Notes under the pieces: generated by a model | Seen by the model: only the letters and a program-made list of their open reading frames with translations | Database searches by the model: none | Told to the model about the DNA's origin: nothing | Translations under genes and position numbers: made by a program | Assembly (NCBI RefSeq): GCF_026898115.1 | Contig: NZ_CP114036.1 | Location: 8,798,001 to 8,862,000 of the forward strand | Origin: Streptomyces sp. S465 | GTDB taxonomy: Bacteria; Actinomycetota; Actinomycetes; Streptomycetales; Streptomycetaceae | Reading direction: 5' to 3' | Length of the DNA: 64,000 nucleotides | Shown here: positions 50,059-57,499 of the stretch, piece by piece | How the letters are laid out: each line of letters opens with the position of its first letter | How positions within the stretch are numbered: the first letter of the stretch is position 1

Positions 50059-50991
50059 CTAGCCGCTGGGCATGAGGTGTTTCCGCGCGGATTCCCGGAA
50101 GTGCGCGATGAGCGGGTTGCGGTCGTCGCCGCGGGTGACGACGGCCACCTGGCAGGGTTCGATGCCGTGGATGGGGATGGTGGCGACGTCGTCCCGCAGT
50201 GTGCTGCGTCGATCGCCGGCGGGCAGGACGGCGACGGCCCGGCCTTCCGCGACGAGTTCGAGCTTGTCCTCGAAGGTGTCGATGACCAGGGGGCCAAGCG
50301 GTGCCGGGCGGCCGTCCGGGCGGGGTTCCAGCCGCCAGAATCCGGTCCACGTGGCGGCGGGACCGGTGCAGGGCACGAGGGGTTCGTCGGCGAAGTCCGC
50401 AGGGCCGATCGACTCCTTGCCGGCGAGGCGGTGGGCGGCGGGTACGAGGAGCACACGCGGTTCGTCGTAGAGGACGGTCAGGCGCAGGCCATCGGTCGGG
50501 AACGGGAGCGGCGCTCGGGCGACGAGTGCGTCGACGCGGCGGTCGGGCAGGGCGCGGCCGTCGTTCCACTCCAGGTGGCGGGTGGTGACATGGGCGTCGG
50601 GGTGGCGGCGGCGCAGATCCCGTACGGCGGGGGTGATGACGAGGTCGTCGACGTAGCCGATGGTGATCGCGCGTGGCGGTGCGGCGGCGCGTGCGGTGAG
50701 TGCCGCCTGGTGGGAGGTGTGCAGGAGCGCCTGCGCCTGGGGGAGGAAGGCGGCGCCGGCCGCGGTGAGGCGGCTGCCCTGGGGAGTGCGCTCGAGCAGG
50801 CGCACCCCGAGCACGTCCTCCAGCCGCTGGATCTGGCGGCTCAGGGACGGCTGGGCGAGATGCAGTGCCGCGGCGGCTCGGGCGAAGTTCAGATGCTCGG
50901 CGACGACCGTGAAGTACCGCACCAGCCTCAGGTCGAGATCCGCGCCGGGATCGAGATGGACCGGTGGCGAGGGCGGGGCGGCGGCACGCAT
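50059..50991 (-). CDS. LysR-family regulator B
   Basis: 310 aa from ATG 50991; the frame extends upstream without homology. The HTH begins after about 20 extra residues (DLRLVRYFTVVAEHLNFARAAAALHLAQPSLSRQIQRLEDVLG). The effector domain has the two-lobed layout (TIGYVDDLVITPAVRDL ...). No divergent partner gene is present, since the next gene upstream is a response regulator on the same strand. Target unknown. Confidence 0.9.
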   Translation of the reverse strand: MRAAAPPSPPVHLDPGADLDLRLVRYFTVVAEHLNFARAAAALHLAQPSLSRQIQRLEDVLGVRLLERTPQGSRLTAAGAAFLPQAQALLHTSHQAALTARAAAPPRAITIGYVDDLVITPAVRDLRRRHPDAHVTTRHLEWNDGRALPDRRVDALVARAPLPFPTDGLRLTVLYDEPRVLLVPAAHRLAGKESIGPADFADEPLVPCTGPAATWTGFWRLEPRPDGRPAPLGPLVIDTFEDKLELVAEGRAVAVLPAGDRRSTLRDDVATIPIHGIEPCQVAVVTRGDDRNPLIAHFRESARKHLMPSG

Positions 50992-51117
50992 GCCGCCACT
51001 GTATCCGTGATGCCGGCCCCCGGCCGTCGTCCGGCGCCTGGCTCCCATGCCGGGGAGGCCCGGTGCGGCGCCGCCGCCGCACCCCCGTGCGCGCCGCCTG
51101 GTTCGCGACCGCACCCC

Positions 51118-51801
51118 TCATCCACCGGCCTTGACCAGCCCGTGCACGAACGCGTATTTCACCGCCTGTGCCCGGTCGCGCAGATGGGCCTTGGCGAAGA
51201 CGTTGTTGATGTGGGTCTTCACCGTGGCCTCGCCGACCACCAGCCGCTCGGCGATCGCCCGGTTGGTCAGGCCCTCGCCGATGAGGGTGAGCACCTCGAT
51301 CTCCCGGGGCGTGAGGCCGGGGGCGAGGCCGGAGACCGCCTGCTCGGCCGGGGCGCTGTTCTTGATGGCGGCGGCCAGCAGCCGGTCCCGCACGGCGGGG
51401 TCGAGGACGGACTGCCCGGCGGCGGCGACCCGTACCGCGCGGGCGATGTCCTGGCGGCCGGATTCCTTGGTCAGATAGCCGCGGGCTCCGGCGCCGAGCG
51501 CGGCGAGGATGTACTGCTCGTCGGCGAAGGTGGTGAGCACCACCACGGCGACGGCGGGGAAGCGCTCGGTGATCAGCCGGGTGGCCTCGACCCCGTCCAC
51601 CCGCGGCATGTTGAGGTCCATCAGGACCACGTCGGGGCTGTGCTCCGCGGCGGCCGCCAGGGCCTGCTCGCCGTCCCGCGCCGTGGCCACCACCTCCAGG
51701 TCCGGTTGCAGGTCGAGCACCGTCGCCAGCGCCTCGCGGATCGCGGTCTGGTCATCGGCGACGACCACCCGTACCGGCCGTACCGGCTCTTCGTCGCTCA
51801 T
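51118..51801 (-). CDS. NarL/FixJ-family response regulator
   Basis: 227 aa. Receiver with DD in VVADDQTA, phospho-acceptor D62 in VLMDLNMP, T in VVLTTF and K in YLTKESG. The LuxR-type HTH is GLTPREIEVLTLIGEGLTNRAIAERLVVGEATVKTHINNVFAK. Its ATG overlaps the kinase stop by 4 nt. Partner of the following kinase. Confidence 0.94.
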   Translation of the reverse strand: MSDEEPVRPVRVVVADDQTAIREALATVLDLQPDLEVVATARDGEQALAAAAEHSPDVVLMDLNMPRVDGVEATRLITERFPAVAVVVLTTFADEQYILAALGAGARGYLTKESGRQDIARAVRVAAAGQSVLDPAVRDRLLAAAIKNSAPAEQAVSGLAPGLTPREIEVLTLIGEGLTNRAIAERLVVGEATVKTHINNVFAKAHLRDRAQAVKYAFVHGLVKAGG

Positions 51802-52970
51802 GTCGGTATCACCACGTGCACTCGCCATCCTCCTGCGTCGTCGCCGTCCACGACCGGCCCGGCCGCGACCGTACCCGCGACCAGTTCGAGGCGCTCGCGC
51901 ATGCCGACCAGCCCCATGCCGCTGCCGGCGCCGGCCAGTGGCCGGGAACCGCCCGGCGGCGCGGCGTTCACGACCTCCAGGACGGTTTCGCGCCGCCGGT
52001 ACTCCAGGAGCATGCGGACCGCCGCGCCCGGTGCGTACTTGTGCGCGTTGGTCAGCGCCTCCTGGGCGCAGCGCACGAGCACCTGGGCGAGGCGCACGGG
52101 CAGTTCCCGCGGCGTCCCGTCGACCCGCAGCGTACCGGAGCCGGGGCTGCCCGCAGCCGACCCGAGCATCGAGCGCAACGTCTCCACCAGCGGCAGCGCG
52201 TCCTCGCGCAAGTCGCGGACGGTGCGCCGCACTTCGGCCAGCCCCTCGCGGACCAGGCTCTGGGCCCGCTGGGCGGACTCCCGGGCCCGCGCGACGTCGC
52301 CGGCCTCCAGCAGCGCGTCGGTGACCTCCAGTTGCATGTTGACGCCGGCCAGCGAGTGGGCCAGCACGTCGTGCACATCGCGGGCGATGCGGGCGCGCTC
52401 GGCCAGCGCCTGTGCGCGGGCCTCGGAGCGCGCGGCGAGTTCGGCCTGCTCGGCCGCCGCCCGTGCCGAGCGAAGCGCCTCGGCGCGGGAGCGGTTGACC
52501 AGACCGGGCAGCACGGAGACGCCGGTGAACGCGCCCAGGTACCACGAGGTGTGCTGGTGGCCGGCGCCCAGCGGGAAGTACAGCACGCCCGCGCACAGCG
52601 CACTGGTGAACGCCGCCAAGGTCATCGCGGGCCGTAGCGCCAGGCGGAACCCGGCGTGGCCGGTGGCGGAGAACGCGAACACCGCCGCCGCGCCGGAGTG
52701 GTCCACGCTCAGCAGGGCGGCCGCGCTGACCGCCTGGACGACCAGCAGCACGGTCTGCCGGCGCGACGGCAGCCTGGTCTCGGGGAGCAGCCGGGCACAC
52801 AGCAGCAGCGAGTTCCACCCGAGCAGGCACAGGACCGCCAGACCGGTGCCGGAGGTCCCGACCGGCCGCACCAGGACCGCGCACACCGCCGCACCGATGG
52901 CGGTGGCGAAGAAATGGGAGAGGTTGTGGTCCGTCGCGAGCCAGCGCATCGCGGCTTGAAGTCGGTTCAC
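51798..52970 (-). CDS. NarL-type sensor histidine kinase
   Basis: 390 aa, GTG start. Five to six hydrophobic helices (about 20-150) form the sensor. HisKA_3 follows with H200 in RIARDVHDVLAHSLAGVNMQLEV, then HATPase_c with NAHKYA and GSGMGLVGMRERL. There is no extracytoplasmic domain, so the signal is probably membrane or lipid related. Upstream, 134 nt away, is a small CcdC-like membrane gene that may be part of the same unit. Confidence 0.92.
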   Translation of the reverse strand: MNRLQAAMRWLATDHNLSHFFATAIGAAVCAVLVRPVGTSGTGLAVLCLLGWNSLLLCARLLPETRLPSRRQTVLLVVQAVSAAALLSVDHSGAAAVFAFSATGHAGFRLALRPAMTLAAFTSALCAGVLYFPLGAGHQHTSWYLGAFTGVSVLPGLVNRSRAEALRSARAAAEQAELAARSEARAQALAERARIARDVHDVLAHSLAGVNMQLEVTDALLEAGDVARARESAQRAQSLVREGLAEVRRTVRDLREDALPLVETLRSMLGSAAGSPGSGTLRVDGTPRELPVRLAQVLVRCAQEALTNAHKYAPGAAVRMLLEYRRRETVLEVVNAAPPGGSRPLAGAGSGMGLVGMRERLELVAGTVAAGPVVDGDDAGGWRVHVVIPT

Positions 52971-53104
52971 TGGACTCGCTTCCCGCGGTCGGCGTTACGG
53001 GGCGGAAAACTACCAGCGCCGCCGGCGACGCTGGTGCGCGGACGGGGCGGGTGGTCTCCTGACACCGGCCCCGTCCGTCGCACGGTTGCCCCGCCCCGGT
53101 GCCG

Positions 53105-53689
53105 TCACCAGTCGCGCGGTCCCCAAGGCCGCTGCCCGCCGCCCTCGGCATCGCGCACCCAGCCGCGGACCTGGTCGAACGCCGGCGATGTGCGGTGCGG
53201 CGTATCGCCTTGGCCCTTCTCCCACACCACCGTGGACCCGGTGCGCATCGCCCGGCCCAGCACCACCAGCGTCTCGGCCAGCACACCGAGTCCGATGGAC
53301 AACAGCACGGCCTGGTTGGCCGCGTGCGCCGACGTGGGCGACACCGCGTGTTCGACCGGGACCATCGCCACCTTCAGCACCCCGTTCACCAACCACAGCA
53401 GCAGTGTGCTGACGCGGTATCGCATCCACAGCACACCGTCGCGCTCGCCCAGGTGGACGGTGGTGCCGCGAAGGAGGCCCACGACCACGTTCAACAGGCA
53501 GCCGGCCGCGATCAGGGCGATGGCGGCCGCGCTGAGCGGAAGGGCGTCGCGCACCCGGAACACTCCCACGACGCTCAGCGCCACCGGTGCCACCAGCATG
53601 GCCTTGGCCTGCAACAGTTCGCCCATCATCCGGCGGGCGAGGATGTAACCGACGCCGCCTACGATGAGGACGATGTCCAGGGGACTCAT
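53105..53689 (-). CDS. CcdC-like (DUF1453) small membrane protein
   Basis: 194 aa from ATG 53689. Five hydrophobic segments (about 5-20, 28-45, 54-72, 95-110 and 122-142), with a charged C-terminal tail of 40 residues. The spacing and short loops resemble DUF1453/CcdC proteins, whose role is unclear. Located upstream of the NarL kinase on the same strand, so perhaps a sensor accessory. Assignment is by topology more than by motif. Confidence 0.65.
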   Translation of the reverse strand: MSPLDIVLIVGGVGYILARRMMGELLQAKAMLVAPVALSVVGVFRVRDALPLSAAAIALIAAGCLLNVVVGLLRGTTVHLGERDGVLWMRYRVSTLLLWLVNGVLKVAMVPVEHAVSPTSAHAANQAVLLSIGLGVLAETLVVLGRAMRTGSTVVWEKGQGDTPHRTSPAFDQVRGWVRDAEGGGQRPWGPRDW

Positions 53690-54064
53690 CTCGGCCCTTC
53701 CCACGTGCGTTTCCCGGGTGTTTCCCGCTGATACCGGAACGCTAGGGATCGCGCCGCCGAAGCTGTTCCACCCCTGGGTGGAGCTTTGGGTGGAGCTTTG
53801 GATGGGCCTGCGGGTGGAGCATCAGGACCAGGCGATCGCGTCGGTGCCTTCGGTGACGGTCCGGGGGCCGCTGTGGCCGTTGAGATCGGTTGCCGTATAA
53901 GAAGGCGGTGGTCGTCCGGATCACGCCGAAGAGGTTGACGTCGAAGACGCCCAGGGCGTCCGCGCCGGTCAGGTCGCCGGGGTCGCCAACGTTCTGACCG
54001 CTGCCGCGGATGACCCTGAGCCGTGGAGACCCGGGCGTCCGGGCCTGCCGAGGGTTGGACGCCC
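53690..54064. other. Gap with an SDR remnant
   Basis: 375 bases between two minus-strand genes. Apart from the SDR remnant at 53822-54014, GTGGAGCTTTGGGTGGAGCTTTGGATGG near 53777-53805 repeats a 13-base unit (TGGAGCTTTGGGT). No promoter could be picked out. Confidence 0.6.
53822..54014 (-). pseudogene. Internally deleted, frameshifted SDR remnant
   Basis: Minus strand, one frame: ADALGVFDVNLFGVIRTTTAFL, the middle strand-helix of a classical SDR (the NxFGV region). Shifting frame at about 53895 gives ATDLNGHSGPRTVTEGTDAIAWS and a stop, the C-terminal region of the same family (LNGHSGTQTVTEGTDAIV). The active-site Ser and YxxxK between them are gone, and the Rossmann start is missing as well. 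So a deletion has joined two distant parts. Confidence 0.7.
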
Positions 54065-54706
54065 TCAGCCGATCTGCGCGGTCGCGCCCGAGGCCAGGCG
54101 GTGGTAGCGGGCCGCGGTGCCGGGGCCTTGGCCGCCCAGGAAACCGCCGACCATCGCGGTGCCGATGTCATTGAGGGCGCCGTCGTGGATGGCGTAGGCG
54201 TCCCGCGGGGCGACCTCGCGGACGTAGTCGATCAGGTGGCCGACGGTGGACCAGGGGGCGTGCACCGGCAGCAGCAGCGTGCCGACGGGGGCGTCGGGGA
54301 CGGTCAGGGCGTCTCCGGGGTGGAAGAGGACGTCGTCGATGAGGAACCCGATGTTGGCGATGCGCGGGATGTCGGGGTGGATGACCGCGTGCCAGGTGCC
54401 GTGGACCGTCACATCGAAGCCGGCCGCGGTGAACGCCTCGCCTTCGCCGACGACGGTGACCCGGGTGCCGAGGCCGTCCAGCCGCTTGGCCACGGAGGAG
54501 TTGGTCCAGATGCGCAGGCGCGGGTTGTGCTCGGCCGCCCGGCGCAGCGTCTCCTCCGCGAAGTGGTCGAAGTGTTCATGCGTGACCAGGACCGCGTCGG
54601 TGCCGTCCAGGGCCTGCGGCTCGGTCAGACCGCCCGGGTCCACGGCCAGGCGGCGGCCGTCCTTCTCGACGCGGACGCAGGCGTGGCCGAACTTGGTGAG
54701 TCGCAT
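54065..54706 (-). CDS. MBL-fold metallohydrolase, UlaG/RomA-like
   Basis: 213 aa from ATG 54706; GGAAGG precedes it. Metal motif THEHFDHF (H-x-H-x-D-H) at about 42-49, HGTWHAVIH and a C-terminal AIHDG His. Like UlaG, it begins MRLTKFGHACVRVEKDGRRLAVDPG. Acts on a lactone or phosphodiester in the cytoplasm. Divergent from a MarR gene with TACA/TGTA half-sites between, so likely repressed by it. Confidence 0.9.
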   Translation of the reverse strand: MRLTKFGHACVRVEKDGRRLAVDPGGLTEPQALDGTDAVLVTHEHFDHFAEETLRRAAEHNPRLRIWTNSSVAKRLDGLGTRVTVVGEGEAFTAAGFDVTVHGTWHAVIHPDIPRIANIGFLIDDVLFHPGDALTVPDAPVGTLLLPVHAPWSTVGHLIDYVREVAPRDAYAIHDGALNDIGTAMVGGFLGGQGPGTAARYHRLASGATAQIG

Positions 54707-54730
54707 GGTGGCATCCTTCCAACGGGAGAA

Positions 54731-54775
54731 ACTATACAACCAAGGTGTACAAACAAACTGTACAGCTTTTTTCCA
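54731..54775. promoter_or_regulatory. MarR operator region
   Basis: A/T-rich DNA between the divergent MBL and MarR genes, with TATACAACC-AAGGTGTACA (imperfect inverted repeat, 54733-54752) and CTGTACAG (54759-54766, perfect palindrome). These repeated TGTACA-type half-sites fit a MarR dimer. Confidence 0.6.
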
Positions 54776-54797
54776 TGGAGCTGGATAGGATGCGCGC

Positions 54798-55223
54798 ATG
54801 GACGAAGAAGTGCTGGCCGAGGAGGTGCGGCAGTCGATCCGGGAGCTGGTCCGGGCGGTACGTGTCGTGGACACCATGCCTCCCGGTGAGGCGGCCGTCC
54901 TCGGCTTCCTCGACCGGAGCGGCCCCCTGACCACGGCCGACCTCGCCCACCGGCGCGGGGTGACGCACCAGTCGGCCGCCAAGTCCGTGAAGGAACTTAT
55001 CGGCGGCGGCCTGGTGCGCACCGAACCCCACCCCAGCGACGGCCGCAAACTCCTGGTGCACATCACCGACGCCGGACGCGCCCGCCTGCGCCGCGAACGC
55101 GCCCAGCGCACCCACGCCCTCGACGCCGCCATCCGCGATACGTTCAGCCCCGAGGAGCAGGAGCGCCTGCGTGACTGCGTCGCCCTGCTGTCCCGCCTGA
55201 CCGCACGCCTGACCGGCCGCTGA
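54798..55223 (+). CDS. MarR-family regulator
   Basis: 141 aa. The winged helix is clear: VLGFLDRSGPLTTADLAHRRGVTHQSAAKSVKELIGGGLVRTEPHPSDGRKLLVHITDAG (about 32-92), with dimer helices at both ends. TAGGAT lies six bases before the ATG, so the message may be leaderless. It likely controls itself and the MBL hydrolase. Confidence 0.93.
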   Translation: MDEEVLAEEVRQSIRELVRAVRVVDTMPPGEAAVLGFLDRSGPLTTADLAHRRGVTHQSAAKSVKELIGGGLVRTEPHPSDGRKLLVHITDAGRARLRRERAQRTHALDAAIRDTFSPEEQERLRDCVALLSRLTARLTGR

Positions 55224-55229
55224 CCGGCC

Positions 55230-55274
55230 GGCCGTCGAACAACCGGCCGTTGAACAACCGGCCCTTGAACGACC
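55230..55274. repeat. Three 15-bp tandem units
   Basis: GGCCGTCGAACAACC, GGCCGTTGAACAACC and GGCCCTTGAACGACC in tandem just after the MarR stop. A local duplication; the inner part could also form weak hairpins. Confidence 0.85.
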
Positions 55275-55313
55275 GCCGGCTGGACGACACCCGCGGACCG
55301 GCCATGCGGCCGG

Positions 55314-56294
55314 TCACGGTTCCAGCAGGAAGGTGCTGCCCACCGCGTTCGGCAGAAAGGCATCCGGCAGCCGGGTCGCCAGCGCCTGCTGTGCCGTCCA
55401 GCTCGTGCAGTGCGCCGGAACCACCACCTCGGGTGCCTCGGCGACCAGCTCGTCGACCGTGCGGTCGACGACCGGCCCGAACCGCAGGTGCAGGCCGCCC
55501 AGAACCGCGTACAACCGGTGGACTCCCGTCACCTCCCGGGCATGCCGGACGATGTTGATGATCCCCGCGTGCCCACATCCCGTCAGGATCACCAGCCCCT
55601 TGCCCCGTACGTGGAGAACGGCGGCTTGATCGTCCTCGATGAGCTCGTCCGGCGCCCATTCTCCGTCCAGGCACGCCTGGTGGCCCGCCATGCCCACCTC
55701 GAAATCAGTGGTTCGCCCGACCTCTCCGGTGATCAGGAGGAAGTCGTCGAGCAGCAGGGACGGGCGCCGTTGTTCGATGACCGTGAAGCCGGCTCCTTCG
55801 ATGGCCGCGCGGCTCGGTGTCGGAAGGTCCAGCACACCGCCCGGACCGGCGATCCGGCGCCGTCGCCACGCGTCGGGGTGGAGCAGCACCGGCATCGCCG
55901 GCCGCCCGATCCGGTTCACCAGCCCGTGCAGGCCCGTCACATGGTCGAAGTGTCCATGGCTCAGGACGATGGCCTCGAAGGTGTCCGGGTGCACGCCGAG
56001 GCGATCGAGATTGCCGATCAGGCCGTCGGTGGTCGCACCGGCGTCGAACAGGATCCGCCGGCCGCGACCGCCGGTCTCGATGTCCACCATCGCCGAGAAG
56101 CCGTGCTCGGCCCGGAGCACGTCGAGCGTGGCGCCCGTGACGGTCATCCCGGCCGGGGCCACGGGCAGCGGCCCCCCGGCGCCGGCCAGGCCCCAGCGCC
56201 GTACGAGACGTCCGTCCGGCAGCAAGGCGTCGCTGGAACTGTCGATCAGTGTCGTCACGCGCGCGGCATCGACCGGGCGTAGCGGAACGTGCAC
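55314..56294 (-). CDS. MBL-fold hydrolase (MptA/beta-RFAP synthase-like)
   Basis: 326 aa from GTG 56294, with AGGGAGGA directly upstream; the in-frame extension at 56345 is not supported. Metal motif SHGHFDHVTG (about 115-124), GCGHAGIINIV and PAHCTSW near the end. It has the same layout as archaeal MptA-like and methanogen beta-RFAP synthase-like MBL proteins, widely found in bacteria as unassigned metal-dependent hydrolases. It is divergent from a LysR gene that likely controls it. Confidence 0.88.
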   Translation of the reverse strand: MHVPLRPVDAARVTTLIDSSSDALLPDGRLVRRWGLAGAGGPLPVAPAGMTVTGATLDVLRAEHGFSAMVDIETGGRGRRILFDAGATTDGLIGNLDRLGVHPDTFEAIVLSHGHFDHVTGLHGLVNRIGRPAMPVLLHPDAWRRRRIAGPGGVLDLPTPSRAAIEGAGFTVIEQRRPSLLLDDFLLITGEVGRTTDFEVGMAGHQACLDGEWAPDELIEDDQAAVLHVRGKGLVILTGCGHAGIINIVRHAREVTGVHRLYAVLGGLHLRFGPVVDRTVDELVAEAPEVVVPAHCTSWTAQQALATRLPDAFLPNAVGSTFLLEP

Positions 56295-56399
56295 GATTCC
56301 TCCCTCTGCTCTGTACCGCACCGATGCCACCGCACGGTGCGCCACCCGGTCCAGGACCGTTCCGCTTCCGCCCCGAGCGCTTCGATATCGTGACTGGTC

Positions 56400-57311
56400 A
56401 TGGACCTACGGCAGCTTCGGTATTTCGTTGCCGTGGCCGAGGAGTTGCACTTCGGCCGCGCCGCCGCCCGCCTGCACATGTCGCAGCCGCCGTTGAGCCA
56501 GCGCGTCCGGGAGCTGGAGGAGGAACTCGGCTGCCGGTTGCTGGACCGGTCCTCGCACGGTGTGCGGCTCACCGACGGTGGCCGGATCCTGCTCGCCGAG
56601 GCGAAGGAGATCCTGGAACGCGCCGAGCGGGCGAAGGAGAAGGTGAGACGGAGCGCCGGACACCGTACGGTCGTGGTGGGCGCCGTCGCCGGTGCCGGAC
56701 TGGCCCTCGACGACCGGGTGCGGGAGACGTTCCGCCGACGGCGGCCACAGGCGGCTGTCCGGCTGCGGGAGTGCGGACTGACCGATCCGAGCGCGGGCCT
56801 GCGCACCGGTCAGGTGGACATGGCTCTCACCCGTCTGCCGTTCGACACCACGGGCATCGCCGTCCGGGTTCTCTACGAGGAACCCCTGGTGGCCGTCGTG
56901 CCCGCCACGGACCCCTTGGCCGGATCGGCCCAGGTGGACGTCGCGGACCTGCGCGGGCGCATGGCGTTCCGGCTGCCGCCGGGCACCGATCCGCGGTGGC
57001 GTGACTTCTGGCTCGCCACCGACGCAGACGAGCCGGACACGCCCGTGGTGAGCACCATCGGCGAGTGTCTGCACGCGGTCGCCTGGCGATCGGCCGTCGG
57101 ACTGCTCCCGGCGGCCGCGGCCCGCCGCCACGCGGCGCCGGGCGTCAGCTTCGTACCCGTGACCGGTCACCGGCCCAGCCGTGTGGTGGTCGCCTGGCGC
57201 GCCGGGGAGGTGGACAGGCTCGTCCTCGACCTGATCGACATCGTCGGTGGCGGCCCGGAAACCGGCCGTGCGCCGTCTCGCGCGGTGCGGCGCGTTCGCT
57301 ATCCGGGCTGA
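56400..57311 (+). CDS. LysR-family regulator C, paralogue of A
   Basis: 303 aa. HTH VAVAEELHFGRAAARLHMSQPPLSQRVRELEEELGC; the next 200 residues keep pace with the regulator at 6649-7524 (LTDPSAGLRTGQVDMALTRLPFD ... RLPPGTDPRW). TATCGT lies eight bases before ATG and no Shine-Dalgarno sequence exists; the same GATATCGTGnCnGGTCATGGA text precedes regulator A. Divergent from the MBL hydrolase. Confidence 0.92.
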   Translation: MDLRQLRYFVAVAEELHFGRAAARLHMSQPPLSQRVRELEEELGCRLLDRSSHGVRLTDGGRILLAEAKEILERAERAKEKVRRSAGHRTVVVGAVAGAGLALDDRVRETFRRRRPQAAVRLRECGLTDPSAGLRTGQVDMALTRLPFDTTGIAVRVLYEEPLVAVVPATDPLAGSAQVDVADLRGRMAFRLPPGTDPRWRDFWLATDADEPDTPVVSTIGECLHAVAWRSAVGLLPAAAARRHAAPGVSFVPVTGHRPSRVVVAWRAGEVDRLVLDLIDIVGGGPETGRAPSRAVRRVRYPG

Positions 57312-57398
57312 CCCGTGCGGCCCGCCGCCGGAGCGTGCGGTGCGTGGTGGATCGCGCGAGACGGCGTGTTCGGCCGCGCAGCGGGCAACCCGTGCGGA

Positions 57399-57432
57399 GA
57401 AAGGCCGGCCGCGCGGGCGCGGCCGGCCTTTC
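57399..57432. terminator. Strong hairpin terminator
   Basis: A 16-bp perfect stem GAAAGGCCGGCCGCGC (57399-57414) with 57417-57432 and a GG loop (the two GC pairs nearest the loop are probably open). Separates the LysR gene from the convergent P450 gene. Confidence 0.88.
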
Positions 57433-57499
57433 CGGCGGCCGGCGGCCGGACCCGGGCCGGTGACGACGGCTGGGTCCGGTACGCCAAGCGGTGCGCGGC

